A stretch of 64,000 bases of DNA from Sphagnum magellanicum (taxonomy: Eukaryota > Streptophyta > Sphagnopsida > Sphagnales > Sphagnaceae): contig CM038915.1 of the NCBI GenBank assembly GCA_021904315.1, positions 15,500,001 to 15,564,000 of the forward strand. Reading direction: 5' to 3'. Below are positions 48,056-60,210 of this stretch, in pieces. The stretch's first letter is position 1. Every line of letters starts with the position of its first letter. The notes beneath the pieces were generated by a model, which was not told the DNA's origin, did not search any database, and saw only the letters and a program-made list of their open reading frames with translations. A program made the translations under genes and the position numbers.

Positions 48056-51000
48056 ATGGGGACGAGCCAGAAGATTCTTCACCCACTCTCGCAGAGGACA
48101 ATTTTGTTCGGACTGAAGCTATGGGCAGTAGTAACCATCTGCACAGCGATGGTGGTTCTTGTGACAGTCTTCGTCGTTTGGGTGTGGTGCTTCTCAAACC
48201 GACGCCGGCCCAAGCTCTCCTCCTCCTCACATCACTGTAAGCTTTCGTCAAGCAAAGCTGCACAAAGAATTGGTGCCGATGATGATGATGACGAGAAGAA
48301 GAACAAGAACAAGGAGAACAAGAAGGTGAAGATACAAGTGTTAGAAAGCTCGCAGCAGAGACCATCACCAGTTTCAGATCCCGTCTCAGTAGATGTTACC
48401 ATCTCGCAACAGAAAAAAGAGATGCAAGGAAAAGATGCAGATGGTACCATGGATTCTTCTTCTGCTGTTGTACAAAACCATTGCAAGAGCTTGTTCAAAG
48501 GAGCATTCTCCTGGACACAAGTGGTTGCTCTAGGACCTCGGAGTGTCTCGGGAGATGTCTCGCCCATGATGATGATGCGCCGGGATGATGATGAGATGCA
48601 TCCAGGAGCACCTGTAGCATTGCCATTTCTTCAAAAGCAATCGGAGACGGCGGTGACAGCAGCAGCAGTAGTGGCCGACGAATCCTCAGACATGTTTGCT
48701 TCTCAATCTGTGCCCCGGAATGGATCCTCTTGGACTGATGAATCTTCTTCCAGGACTGGGTCTCGATCTTCTTGGTCAGCAGATTTCCCAGGAGGAGGAG
48801 GAGGAGGAGGAGGAGCAGCAGCAGCAGCAGCAGCTGGTGGTGGTGGGTCAGATTTGGGATGGGGACAGCGGTACACATTGCACGAGCTTGAAACTGCCAC
48901 ACATGGTTTTGCTGAAGACACCCTGCTGGGAGAGGGTGGCTATGGCATTGTGTACAGAGGGGAGCTTCCCAATGGCACTCTTGTTGCTGTCAAAAACCTA
49001 CTCAACAACAAGTTGGTCACCATCTCTCCCTCTGTGTCTGTTTGTGTCTGTGTTTGTCTGTATCTGTGTCTCTCTGTATCCTTGCAGAAAATTCTACAAT
49101 TCAGCAATTGCATGATCCTGTCTGTCTGTCTGTCTGTGTGTTCTTGCAGATCTTGTTTCCAGCAAATTCACAAATTGCACAATCCTGTCTGTCTGTCTGT
49201 GTCATTGCAGATCTTGTTTCCAACAAAATTCACAAATTGTTGTTTTTTTTCTCTCAAAATACATGCAGAACAAGAATAAGAAGAGTTTCATTGGCATCTA
49301 ATGCTACAATGTAAAGGTTTGTTACCTATTTGCAAAGAAAGAGTGAGGAGGAAGGATTTTGTTTTGGAGATGGTGGCAAGGAACAGAAAGAGACCTTAGA
49401 GAGAGAAAAAACACTGTCTGAGGAAACTATAACCCTTATGATATAATCTGTTTTGTTGTTGTCATGACAATGACAACAGGGGTCAAGCAGAGAGAGAATT
49501 CCGAGTGGAGGTGGAAGCTATAGGACGTGTGCGGCACAAGAATTTGGTGCGGTTGCTTGGCTATTGTGCTGAAGGTGCTCAAAGGTGCCTTGCTTGTTTC
49601 CAGCAACAAACCCTAACCCATCTTTGTATCAAATCCTACAAACTCAATCTTCTTGTATCTGCTTCAGCTTTTGTTTTTGGCTGCAGAATTACAGTGGTGC
49701 ACATTCACAGTTTCTTGAGAGAGAGAGTTGAGAAGTAGGGTTTCTTCCACAGATGAAATATAATTATTTGGTTTCTCATGTTTTTTGAAAAGGAAATTGT
49801 TTGTGGGTGCTTGGATCTTTCTGCCAGGATGCTTGTGTATGAATATGTTGACAATGGTAACTTGGAGCAGTGGTTGCATGGACCTCTTGCGGAGAGCAAT
49901 CCACTTACATGGGAAGCTCGCATGAGGATTGTTTTGGGAACTGCAAAAGCGTAAGAGAATTCGTCACGCCATGACCACCAATGCCACCACCACCCAATTT
50001 TGCTTTTTTGTCTCTGTGCAAAATGTTTGTCTGAGTGGTTGAATGGGTCACTCTTGCATTTGGCTGTTTTTGCATATTGGAAACAATGTTTTAACAGTTG
50101 TTATCATGTGTGTGTGTGTGTGTGTGTCTCTCTCTCTCTCTCTGCATGAGCAGCTTAGCATATTTCCATGAAGCTCTGGAGCCAAAGGTTGTGCACCGTG
50201 ACATCAAGTCCAGCAACATTCTGGTGGATACAACCTGGAATGCAAAAGTGTCAGACTTTGGGTTAGCCAAGCTTCTAGGTTCTGGCAAGACCCATGTTAC
50301 TACACGAGTCATGGGCACTTTTGGGTACATACATCTGTGCCTCCATTCTGTGTTGCAAATTTTCTTTCTCTTGAGTTGGTGCTGCTGAGGTCCTTGACAC
50401 CATTCTACCTTCCATTTTGCTTTCAGGGAAGAAAATGTGGATGTCACCACCAGGAGAGAAAGTTTCTATGGTTGAAATCATCACATTGCAGTCCCATGCA
50501 ATGCGCTAGTTCTTTGCAGCGTCATGTTGCATGTTATGTCTGCAGTCTAGAGATGATTTTAGTTGAGCATTTTGTTTCTGTGGGATGGATTTGTGCAGAT
50601 ATGTGGCACCCGAATATTGCAGTACAGGACTGCTCACTGAGAGAAGTGATGTTTACAGCTTTGGTGTGCTACTCATGGAGGTGATCACTGGTCGTGATCC
50701 AGTGGATTATAGCCGAGCTACAGGCGAGGTATTGATTTCCCTCACCCAGTCCTTGTTCCAAATCACTTGTAGTAGGAGGGGACTGACATGCAGTAATTTG
50801 CTCTGTGCAGCAGCTGAACTGCATCAGCTTGAGCATGTTATGCATAGAGAATCACTCCTTTCCAAACTCCACAGATTCCACTTCATTGTGGTATGCCACT
50901 TCTTTGGTTGCTAAATTTCTTTGTTCCTCTACTGGGTGGTGCAGGTAAACCTGGTGGACTGGTTGAAGCAAATGGTTGGAAATAGGCGATCAGAAGAAGC

Positions 51001-51151
51001 TGCTGATCCAAACATGAGAGTGAAGCCAACAACACGTGCTCTTAAACGTGCTCTTCTTGTTTCACTGCGTTGTGTTGATCCTGATGCCCAGAAACGGCCT
51101 AAGATGGGACATGTTGTTCACATGCTGGAGGCTGATGATTTCCCCTTCTAA
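48056..51151 (+). CDS. Receptor-like kinase, RLCK-V type, with one membrane span (6 exons)
   Basis: Exons are 48056..49011, 49480..49584, 49828..49950, 50154..50324, 50599..50728 and 50945..51151, giving 563 aa. All introns are GT-AG with matching phases. Residues 1-46 ([18 protein letters not shown] and on) match the start of plant kinases such as At3g59110 and At2g42960, with one membrane anchor and no ectodomain. A long Ser-, Lys- and Gly/Ala-rich linker follows. The kinase domain is complete: glycine loop GEGGYG (292-297), Lys313 in VAVK, Glu329 as the likely helix-C partner, HRDIKSSN with Asp411, DFG at 429-431, activation-loop MGTFGYVAPEY, and [18 protein letters not shown]. It should be an active Ser/Thr kinase of the RD class. 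The frame stops after MLEADDFPF, where relatives continue with REERR and a tail of tens of residues. The substrate is unknown. Confidence 0.92.
49028..49250 (+). repeat. 61-bp tandem repeat of splice-acceptor-like units in kinase intron 1
   Basis: Three units each hold a (CTGT)n pyrimidine tract, TTGCAG (ending at 49087, 49149 and 49210) and then ATTC(A/T)ACA, TCAGCAATT or CACAAATTG words. The used acceptor is at 49479. All three therefore look like 3' splice sites inside the intron. Confidence 0.85.
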
Positions 51152-52329
51152 AATTGTACTGTTCTCCATTTCTTATCTCTCCATTTTCCCATCTTTCTGA
51201 TGTCATTTGATCCTGTTTTTCGCACCCAAAAAAAAGAGACACCTCCAGAAAAGGGACCTTTCTGTCTTCTGTCACTTAGAGTTCTCAGCACTGTCTTTGA
51301 CTGAGAGCTAATTTCATTTGCAGGGTGGGTGGGAGGTGAGAGGTGGAGTTTTATGTGCATTCATTGGAATCCCCCAATTCAAGTGCCAAGGTGCTGTTTG
51401 CACTGACCGCAAGTCATGGCACTGTGATGCTAACTGATTCAGTTCAGACACTAGCCTTTCAACAGACAGGCCATATCCAATGGATTTTCTTGGGAGGCAC
51501 TGAGGAGCTTTCCATGGGGACAGGAAAGGTAGTTGTTACTGGCAGTGCTCCTATCAGTCTGGGCTATGCATATTATTTGGCCATCTCCTCTTCCATTGAT
51601 CTTCTTTATGCTCTCAATGAAAAAGTCTGAAGAGGAGGATTATGGGTTTTCTCCCTTCCTTCCAACTGGGAGGTAACTGGGCAGGCATTTATGTTAGAGA
51701 AGTCTGTTCTCCTAGAGGACAAGATCAGGATAAATCATTTGCTGAATTCCGCATTCATTAAGTCTGTATTCTATACTTCTGGTCAAATCTCACAGATTTT
51801 TCTCAAATTACTTGACATAAATCCTCAGTGGAGTCTTGGGTTTGCTGTTGATTTTTGTGACCACATGAAGGGAGGAAAGTGAGGAGTTGTTTTGACAGGA
51901 TTGCCACCATCACCTTATTCATGTCAGGTTATATGTAGTCTGGACAATCCAGAGAGAGGTGTGGAAAACAGAGCTGGAGTTAATCCAGCTGCTAGAATCT
52001 ATATTTGTATGAAGAGAATTGACTGTTTGACACAGTATGTCATCCAGATGACCGCATAAATACCTTACCAGTACCATGACAAAACAATGGCACATCTCTC
52101 ACTACCAGTAAGTGCACTCATCCTAACTCATCCATGTAAAGAAAAGGCACCAACAAGGGTCTCAAGCTCCATCAGCATTCCTTTTGGAAGCCTTTTGCAG
52201 AGCTTGATTATTGTGCATTTACATCAAAGCTGGTCAGCTGCACACACAGAAGTCTGAACTCTTGCTCCGAGCAGGTTTGACAGCAACTGCCTGAAGAGTC
52301 ACAGTCCAAAAACACATGGAACCCAACAC
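51152..52329. other. Spacer between convergent kinase and VTT genes
   Basis: Should hold both 3' UTRs. A frame at 51343-51630 is open for 95 codons, but it starts without an ATG for its first 28 codons and resembles no known protein. Confidence 0.5.
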
Positions 52330-53972
52330 TTACGTGGTCTTGGTAAGTATTGGGTCAGGTTGCTGTTCAATCTGCCTTTTGAATATAACTGGCAGTAAGA
52401 CAAGAATAGCAATCACAGAAATGGTGAGGATGGTCTTGTGATCATATAGATCAGCCATTGAGTTTATCTGAGAGAGGATGCGGCCTGCCTTCACTGCAAC
52501 CACACTTGCAGGAATTAAGCCAAGGAATGTGCCAAGAACAAAATGCCTGCAAAAAGAAGAAAGGCTTTCAAACTCATCAAAGAAAGGTAGCAAGTTTTTT
52601 GCCACCAATTTCCAATACCAGCTTTCATGAGAGTTTGCAAGTGCTTGTGATATATATATATATATATATACATGTCCAATGGTGCACAGTTGGGATTTGG
52701 GGGTTTAGGGTTTACAGATGGAGGCCAACAACATAGCATTTTCATATTTGTCCTGGCATGGTTTTACTCACCGCAATGGGACAGAAACAATTGGTGCTGA
52801 CACATTGATGAACCAGTTGGGAAGAATAGGTGTGATCCGTAAGAAAAGGATATAGCTGAGCAAATTGTGGCGATGGTGGTGAACCTCATGTGCAAACCAC
52901 TCACACCGTTCCGGGAAGTAATGGTATACAATTTCCTTCAGGATGGTGTATGAGAGTGTGTAACATAAGGCTGATCCTACTGTAGCCAACACCTGCATTT
53001 GCTTCACTAACACAAAAAGGATTGAGCATACATACTCCCTTTGAAACATTGGACATTACAATCTAGAACGAGAAGCTCAAACTACAATTGAAAGCAACTT
53101 GGATAAGTAGATTATGTTTTGAAGCCAGATATGTAGTGAAAGGGGTCTTACCAGAACAAGAATCAAAGCCTCATAAAACCCATAGAGTGATCCAGCCAGG
53201 ATGTTTAGAAAGATTGAACCAGGAATCATGAATGCTTGAAGGAAGATATAGAGAAAGATTATGTTAATCTGAACCTGACATCACCGCACACAAAAAAAAA
53301 AAAAACCTTTCTCAGAACATAAAGTGAAGCATGAAAAATCTGAAGTTGCATGGTAGCTGATCTGAACTCTTATGACTGATTCTTGACAACAACCAGACCC
53401 TGAGACTAAGTACTACAATGATTAAGCTGGAGGCAAACTGAAAGTAATTCAACCTGCTGTTGATGCTCCTTCTGATAGATAAGCAGAGTTTCTCGAACTG
53501 CTCGAAGCTCTGTTATGTTCTTTGGCAATTTGAGAACAAGCTCCAGCTGCTGGGAACTATCCACTCCACCACCATCCTCTCTGCCAGCGTCCTTACCTGT
53601 ATTGAGGATTTGAAAGTTGTCTTTGCCAACTTTCCATCTTTCACGGGTTGCACCATGGTGGAGCTTCAGGAGTGACATGAAGAGGAGAAACATGAAGGAA
53701 ACTGACATTGTGAAGATTAGGGTCAGCAGCAACAACTTCTGTAGCCACAAAAAATTGTTGATATGACCGGATACCTTGAGACCTGAAAGCAGCTCAGGAG
53801 CAATTGATGCATCAGCATTCAGCGATTGAGTATTTGGATGATGGTGCACCAGAGTCTTAACAAACATGACCCTCATCTTGCCATAAGCTGAAGTAGTGTC
53901 TTCTGCATTTGTACCCAATGTTCTTGTTGTGGATTGATCCACATCAAGGTGAACCTCCCTAAAACTGAGCAT
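52330..53972 (-). CDS. VTT-domain (SNARE-associated Golgi / TMEM41-DedA type) membrane protein (4 exons)
   Basis: Exons are complement of 53454..53972, 53152..53274, 52772..52992 and 52330..52546. All introns are GT-AG and phases agree, giving about 359 aa. The core matches plant VTT proteins such as At1g71940: LKLPKNITELRAVRETLL, then QAFMIPGSIFLNILAGSLYG, then RHNLLSYILFLRITPILPNW, FINVSAPIVSVPL, then LGTFLGLIPASVVAVKAG and ADLYDHKTI. A first membrane span lies in LLLLTLIFTMSVSFMFLLF. Relatives sit in ER or Golgi membranes, and TMEM41B and VMP1 scramble lipids, so lipid movement is a fair inference. The C-terminus (QQPDPILTKTT) is soluble. The start is the weak point: ATG 53972 is the most upstream plausible ATG, but TTTTAG|GGAGG just after it could be an acceptor for an upstream exon; ATG 53876 is also possible. 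Confidence 0.88.
52649..52671. repeat. (TA)n run in intron 3 of the VTT gene
   Basis: About eleven TA dinucleotides within the intron between exons ending at 52772 and starting at 52546. Confidence 0.9.
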
Positions 53973-54994
53973 CCCCCACACAAAAAAAATCTCAAACTCG
54001 ATCTCCAAAAATTCCATGCAGATCAAGCATTTTTGGAAGACAAGATAAAGAAAGCACATGTACCAAAATAGCTCTATCCAAACCTTGAGCTCCAAGTTAA
54101 CATTTTCAAGAGCATGTGCATGCACATTGACAGCCACATTCACAAAGTCATGGACAACACAAAGCACAAGAATCTGCAATTTTGTCTGTATGGATTTCAG
54201 AGAGAAAATCACAATTTACTTGTCACTGTGGATGTGAGAGTGATATGTAAGACTCTTTGGATTGGAAGCAGGCCCCTTTTCCTTCCTGCTTATATCTGAC
54301 CTGGACCGCTCCATGGCAGGCTGGCCCCTCTTTGATGGTGCCCACTGAACTGACACTAAGTCAAGATTTTTGTTGGAAAATCGAAACTACCCACCCACTG
54401 CATCTCTTTGGAAACACACAATTCCATTCCTTGTACAAGGACACCTCTGCCCTTGCTTCTTCTCTTCAGCTGCTGTTGCTGTTGTTGCTATACCCATCAA
54501 TATCAATGTCTATAATTCCACCCTTACTCCAATCAACCTTGCATCCCTGCAGAAAAAACCATTTGCAAACAGGCAATCAGAAAAACTTTTTGACACTTGC
54601 AGAACAAAAATGTCTATTGATTCTTCCAGAAAAACAAACAACCCAGATGTGAGGCAAAGATCCAGTCCTAATTTCACACAAACACCCCCACATCAAACAA
54701 ATTCTCACAGTTTTTTTCAGAGAAACTTGGTGCTCAACAACAAACACGTGACAAAGCATGGTTCAACAAGTTGTCAAAACTTCAACAAAATTTCGGAGGG
54801 AAAAACTTCAGATCACACAACATCAACAACAACAACAACACCTAATTCAGAAAGAAACAAAAAGTCCCTCTCCCTTCACAAAACAGAAACTACAGAGATT
54901 ATCACATCCCTCATGAATCCAACTCACTGTGAGTGAGCTTTTCCTCAAAAGCTCGGACCCCATCTCTTCCCTCCATCGTTCTTACATGTGAAGA

Positions 54995-55130
54995 AAAACC
55001 CATTTCCTAAAACTCTCCATACAAACAAACACTTCACACGCAAATTTGCAACCAAGAACCCATTCCCTAAAACTCTCCAAACAACAAACAAACAAACAAA
55101 CACTTCACACACAAGTTTGCAACAAGAACC
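54995..55130. repeat. Tandem duplication, unit about 68 bp
   Basis: AACCCATT(T/C)CCTAAAACTC, then TCCA(T/A)ACAA, then ACAAACACTTCACACNCAA and TTTGCAAC occurs twice. The second copy has extra ACAA units. Confidence 0.9.
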
Positions 55131-55288
55131 AAAACCCAAAAACCCTTCTTCCATCACACCCCTACTATTACAACAACATCATCATCATCACATCATACAA
55201 AACATTTCACATCATCACACAAACAAGAAGGGAAAAACCCCTATTGGAAAACACACTCTCCCCAAGAATTTCCAAATACTTCAAAATC

Positions 55289-55292
<4 letters not shown>

Positions 55293-55336
<44 letters not shown>
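55293..55336. repeat. (GA)n microsatellite
   Basis: About 22 GA dinucleotides, in the likely 5' region of the minus-strand VTT gene. This is the same kind of run that precedes the WD40 start. Confidence 0.93.
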
Positions 55337-55337
<1 letters not shown>

Positions 55338-55400
55338 ATGCAAAAACCTTGATGGGTGATGGGAGCATGAAGCCCAAAACATCATGAAGGAGGAGAAGAA

Positions 55401-57664
55401 GAAAGCTACTAATAGTCTCATGAAGACTAATGGGTTTGAAGCAAAAGACCACAATCTTAGTCAATTTTGTAAGGTAGAGAAAATAGGGAACTATGATGTA
55501 GTTTTCATTTGGTCCCACAATTTGAGGAATGGTTCATGTAGTTTTTTCATTTGGTTTCACATTTGGAGGAATATTGTTTACTATAGGGGTTGCTTTTTAT
55601 TTCTTCTAATTTGTAGCACAAGTGGTGACTAGATGTGAGAAAGTGGGGGAGAGAGTAGGAGGGCTACCTACTTATCAAAAGACTTTGTGTGATGGATGTG
55701 GTTAAAATTTGATATTAGAAGTGTAAATTGGGCAAAGAGTTTAGATCTAGAAAAAGAACTTTTAGCTTCTACTTATTTGCACACCTTTGTGTATCAAAGC
55801 AAGTAGCTAGCATGTAGAGGTGTTCAATTTTGAGGCTTCCAACAATGAATTATGTTGTGCAATTGAACAACATGTGATATTTGCAAGTAGATTTTTAAAA
55901 AGTAAAGTAATAATTTTTAGTTTTAAGCATCTTATTTGTAAGCACCTTGCAAGGGATTTCAACCCTAGTCACAAGGAACTTGCTCATTATAACATAAACT
56001 CTTGTAGTGGTTGATGAAGTTAGAATTATAACACACATGAACGAAAATAAAATGATTGTGACCCACAAAAAAATATGTATAATTTCATTTTTTAATCTAG
56101 TTGATAGCACACATCCATTAGCCATTTTTATAAAATAAATAAAGATAAAACAAAAACCAAGCCTAATACAAATGCAATCAAAATGTAAACGTAATACACA
56201 AAAGGTTAGTTACTTACTACTTGTGACAATAATGTTGTAACTTGTAAGAAGTTATCTTGCCATGTGTGTATTACACTAGAAATAACTTCCATGCAACACC
56301 AACATCAATTTGCAACTAACTCGACAACAACATAATAAACAACTATAACTTGCTACATACAAAAATCAACTTTTGATCAAAGTTGTCATAGTTTGGATCA
56401 AAATTGAGTAATTACACAATCAATGATGGTTAAAGGATCAACATAATATATTGTATGGGATTGTCCCATAATTTAGAAAATTAACATTTAATGTCATTGT
56501 TCAAGTTGATTACCTAATTTTGAGTAATTATATGAAATGTGTTTGTAACCATGTTCATGAAATGACAAAAGTTCTTAGCGTAGAATAAGGTGTATGAATC
56601 ATTGTACATTTTAAAATTTTGTTTAGTAGATTTAATAGTTACAATGTAGTCATCAACAAATACATCTATGATGTGCGCAAACTTCATCAAAACATTGATA
56701 GACTTAAGCATGGATAAAATACATGAAAGCCCAAGATTGCATTTATCATGGGCACAAAAACAATCAAATCTACAAGATTTCTTAAACCAAAATGAGAACA
56801 AGGGTAAGCCTATATTCAAATCTAAATTGTGAAATAAAAAAAACAAGAATAAAAACATGACACATGCGAAACAAAAATTCAATAAGATTTTATTACAAAA
56901 AAAAAAAAAAAAACAAAACAAAGTTACGACAAAAAAAATACTTAAAATTAATGTTGAATAAATTAAAGTAATGGGGAATTCTACATCTATTTATACTTAT
57001 TGGACACTTAGTTCAAAGAAATATTTTAAGAAACTTTTAACTTATATGTGGCCCATGTGTGAACTATGAATTAATTAGAAGTGAATTAAAAATAAACTAA
57101 AATTCAATTAAAAGTGGATTAAAAATTACCTAAAAATGAATTGAAAATGAACTAAGAGTTAATTACAAATAAACCAAAAGTGAACTAAAATTTAATTAAA
57201 AATGAAACTTAATAAAAAGTTAATTGATAATGAAATGAAACTAAAGTAAAAATCAGGTACAAGTTCATTACAAATCATAGATGAACATTCAAATGAAATG
57301 AATTCCATAACATTTGCATCCGTAATAATATCAATGTAATGGAAATTCAAAAGATTGGACTTGATTAATTCCATAAAGCCATTATTGGTTACCATATTAA
57401 TAATCAAATTGTATATCAAACTTTTTTTTTTTTCTAACTAACTTCAAAAGTTACAGTATGTTAATCCACCTTGTTTTCACATTCTTATATATGTGGTAAT
57501 GCTAATTATTATAATTGTCAAATCTTAAATCTAAAACACAACCATAAGCACAAACAAAATAAAAAGCTCAAACTCAATACATGATTATTTGGGAACACAA
57601 TCTTCATAATTAGCAATTCAAAATCACACCACCTTGCCATATCATCTTGTGACATCATTTAAAC
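55401..57664. other. AT-rich intergenic DNA, no gene seen
   Basis: No frame is convincingly protein-like. Poly-A runs lie near 56899-56914 and a poly-T run near 57422-57433. A series of ATTAAAA(A/G)TGAA(C/T)T-like words fills 57060-57230. Confidence 0.5.
57065..57240. repeat. Short-period degenerate repeat (about 10-20 bp)
   Basis: Words of the form TTAATTAxAAxTGAATTAAA and AACTAAAATTxAATTAAAAG recur many times. They look like a decayed short tandem repeat. Confidence 0.6.
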
Positions 57665-58600
57665 CTTGATGTCAGGACCCTATTTTGGGCTTGTGGCCAA
57701 GGTTAGGGCATGACAAAAAAAAAATGGGATGAGAATAAGTTAAAGCAAGAAAAAAGCCTAAAACATTGAAGGAATGAAAAAGGAAATTTTTTAGGACTCC
57801 TATGATGAATTCCCATTTTGGGAATTAGGAGTCCTATAATTTCCCAAATCTTTGGGACAAAAGTGTAAAGGATAAACCTTGTTCAAATCAAAAGTTTTTT
57901 TATACCATTGGAAATTTTTCAAAACATTAATATGAAAAGTGAACTCACATTCTCCATTTTGAGATGAAACTTATGGCCTTAAAAAAGGACAAGAATCCAA
58001 TTGGGAGTCAAACCAATAGTTTGATTCTTGCCCATTAAAACCCAAGAAACAAATGTCGAATGACCTTCGATGAAAACATGCAACATGGTTTGGAAATATC
58101 TTGTCAAGGTCTTTGTAGTTGGAAACTCTTGAATTAGAGCTCATACGAGAAAGTTTTGAGCTTGCAAAATTGTAGGATTTACAACTCAAGAATTTTGAGA
58201 CTCCAACTTGGAAATCTTGAGATAAAAAATAATTTCAATGTAGTCCTCATGGTGAAGTTTAGAGTGTACTACAAGGAGGAAAGTGATGGCCTTTTCCCAA
58301 ATTGAGTGATGTGAATGTAATGAGTTCAAAGTAAGTCTCTAACCCAAAATTGGTTCCATTTCCACTAATCATTTATATTGTTTAGTTTGTGCAAGTGACT
58401 TGTTTGTGAGGTGTTCATGAACTTGCCACATTGTTAGAATCCCCATCCTGAAGCTTTTGCAAACCTTTTTTTTTCTTTTAATGCACAAAGTTAAGAACAT
58501 TCCCCAAGTTTATTTTTCTTTCTAAGTTCATTTCATTGTCATTTTTTAGAATTTATCCCTCAAGCCTTGGGAAGAAATCAAGGGTGTGTCACTTGATTAA
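57665..58600. repeat. Dispersed repeat, copy 2 (partner at 4960-5660)
   Basis: Shares ordered words with 4960-5660 in the same orientation (see that entry). Here a TGATGTCAGGACCC start and the sequence TTGGGCTTGTGGCCAAGG are better kept. No coding sequence is visible. It may be a solo LTR or non-autonomous element, long decayed. Confidence 0.5.
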
Positions 58601-59989
58601 AACAATATTCCAACAACCTTAACTCTTTGATTGATTGAAATTTCATGTTCACATTTTCCAAAATTTAGACCTTGGCGTGCCTCATCATTATTCCATTATT
58701 TCCTATCATTAAGAAAACAACTATGCTAACAAAAGTATCACAACACACAAGACTTGTTAAAAGACACATGTTGAATTTTATGAAACAAACATTATCACAA
58801 AATAAACGATCCAAAATTATAATGAAATAATTGTATCATTAACTATGATCCGTCAATAAAAAGCTACCAATCAAAATGAGGACATTAGACAATTGCATAT
58901 GATTCTTTATTAGGAGCTTTTAAAGGTCAATATAGGTTAAGTAAATAAATGATTTTTTTTCTTTTTATGTATGCATTCAACTATATTAAAATGTTGTTAT
59001 TTTTCCTTTCAACATAACATGGTACCTAAGTTGGTTTAGTAACAAGGTGCCCAACTTATATTTTTTGTTAATTATGTTTGGTAGTGAAAATAACAATAAT
59101 TTACAATTTGACACTATATTAAATAATGAAGTTATTGTGCTTGATAACTTCATTTAGACTTTTGGCATGGCAACCATGTATTTTTCAAAATCTTCAACAT
59201 TTTAAAAATAAATTAATTAGTGCCTAACTAGCCTAGCTACTAGGCTATTCAACCTTTCATGAAATTTTCCAAAAGATATTTTTTGTTGGTCCTAACATCA
59301 AGTTACCTATATTTGAAAAGTTCCAAAGTTTCATACATTAATAATAGGTAAGACCATTGTAAAAAGTGTACATAATTATATGTTGTAACCTAATTTTGAA
59401 CCAACATAATTTTGACCAATGGAATTATGCATACATTTAGAATATTGTTTCATACTCAAAAATGAAAACAATGGGTGGCACCACATTCAAAAATTCAAGT
59501 AAAGGAGGTCTTATAATGGACTGTGTGAACTTGTTGGGACTAAATGATATTTTTTCACCATTTATGTGTGATGGAAAAACAAGGTAAGACATTCAACAAC
59601 AAATGATTTACAAAACAATGATATGGATTTAATTATTTCGTTGGAGCAAAGCTAAATAATATACAACATAAGCATGGGTGGTCTAATGTACACAATGTAC
59701 CATATGTGTTTTTAATGAAGCAAAATTCAAATTTGTTAGCATAGCTTTTGTAATTGTCATATGGGTGAAGATTTCAATTATTTGTGTTCATGATAGTTTT
59801 GTGTTAAGACTCATAAACAAGAATTATCATTAACATATTTTTGGGTTCTAGGTTTTCTTTTTAGACTTTTAAATATGTAGCATAGGCATTACTTGGACAA
59901 TTGGACAACATCCTTTGTAATGTCATTTAAAGTTTTAAAACCTATTTTTCATAGTTGATGCATGAATGAGGTGTTCTAAATAGATTCCA

Positions 59990-60210
59990 ACCAATTCCCA
60001 TTACATGCAAACACTTTCAAGTGTTTGTTTTGTATTGTGATGTTTGAACATATCCTTAAACATTGCATTCACACATTTAATTTGATCATCATGTTTTATA
60101 TGAAATGTAATAGACAAGTTTTCTTGTGGTAATAGCATGACAAATGTCAAAAACATTATCGATAAACTATACGTGTTCATAAGAAACAATCTTTTCATTA
60201 ACATAATACA
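59990..60210 (-). mobile_element. Scrap of a Gypsy-type retrotransposon integrase, broken
   Basis: On the minus strand LSITFHIKHDD then QIKCVNAMFKDMFKH has the spacing of the Gypsy integrase stretch that follows the core domain (the HPQTDGQTERVNxxLExYLRH region). Only this part is recognisable. No LTRs or other domains could be placed, so it is a very old fragment. Confidence 0.5.

Larger units (their letters stand above)
53973..55400. other. 5' region of the VTT gene
   Basis: Less AT-rich than the DNA beyond it, with CAA/ACA-rich words and no recognised coding sequence. A 68-bp duplication and a long GA run lie in it. An untranslated or short coding first exon of the VTT gene may be here, for example upstream of the CAAG|GTTTTT donor-like site (minus strand) near 55350. 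Confidence 0.4.

Noticed and set aside
47583-48368. A 261-codon open frame on the minus strand opposite the kinase start
   Set aside because: It is made of Ser, His and Gln runs read from GAT and CTG repeats, and it covers the 5' end of the clear kinase exon on the other strand. It resembles no known protein.
51343-51630. A 95-codon plus-strand frame between kinase and VTT genes
   Set aside because: No ATG for its first 28 codons, no known family, and its place fits the 3' untranslated region of the kinase.
53973-54212. Upstream extension of the VTT reading frame
   Set aside because: The extension begins without an ATG at the far end, looks unlike relatives, and contains an intron-like pyrimidine and TTTTAG stretch.
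56514-56921. Minus-strand frame with FVDDY, first read as a retrotransposon integrase or polymerase motif
   Set aside because: The flanking residues do not follow either family over a useful length; the match is too short to call.
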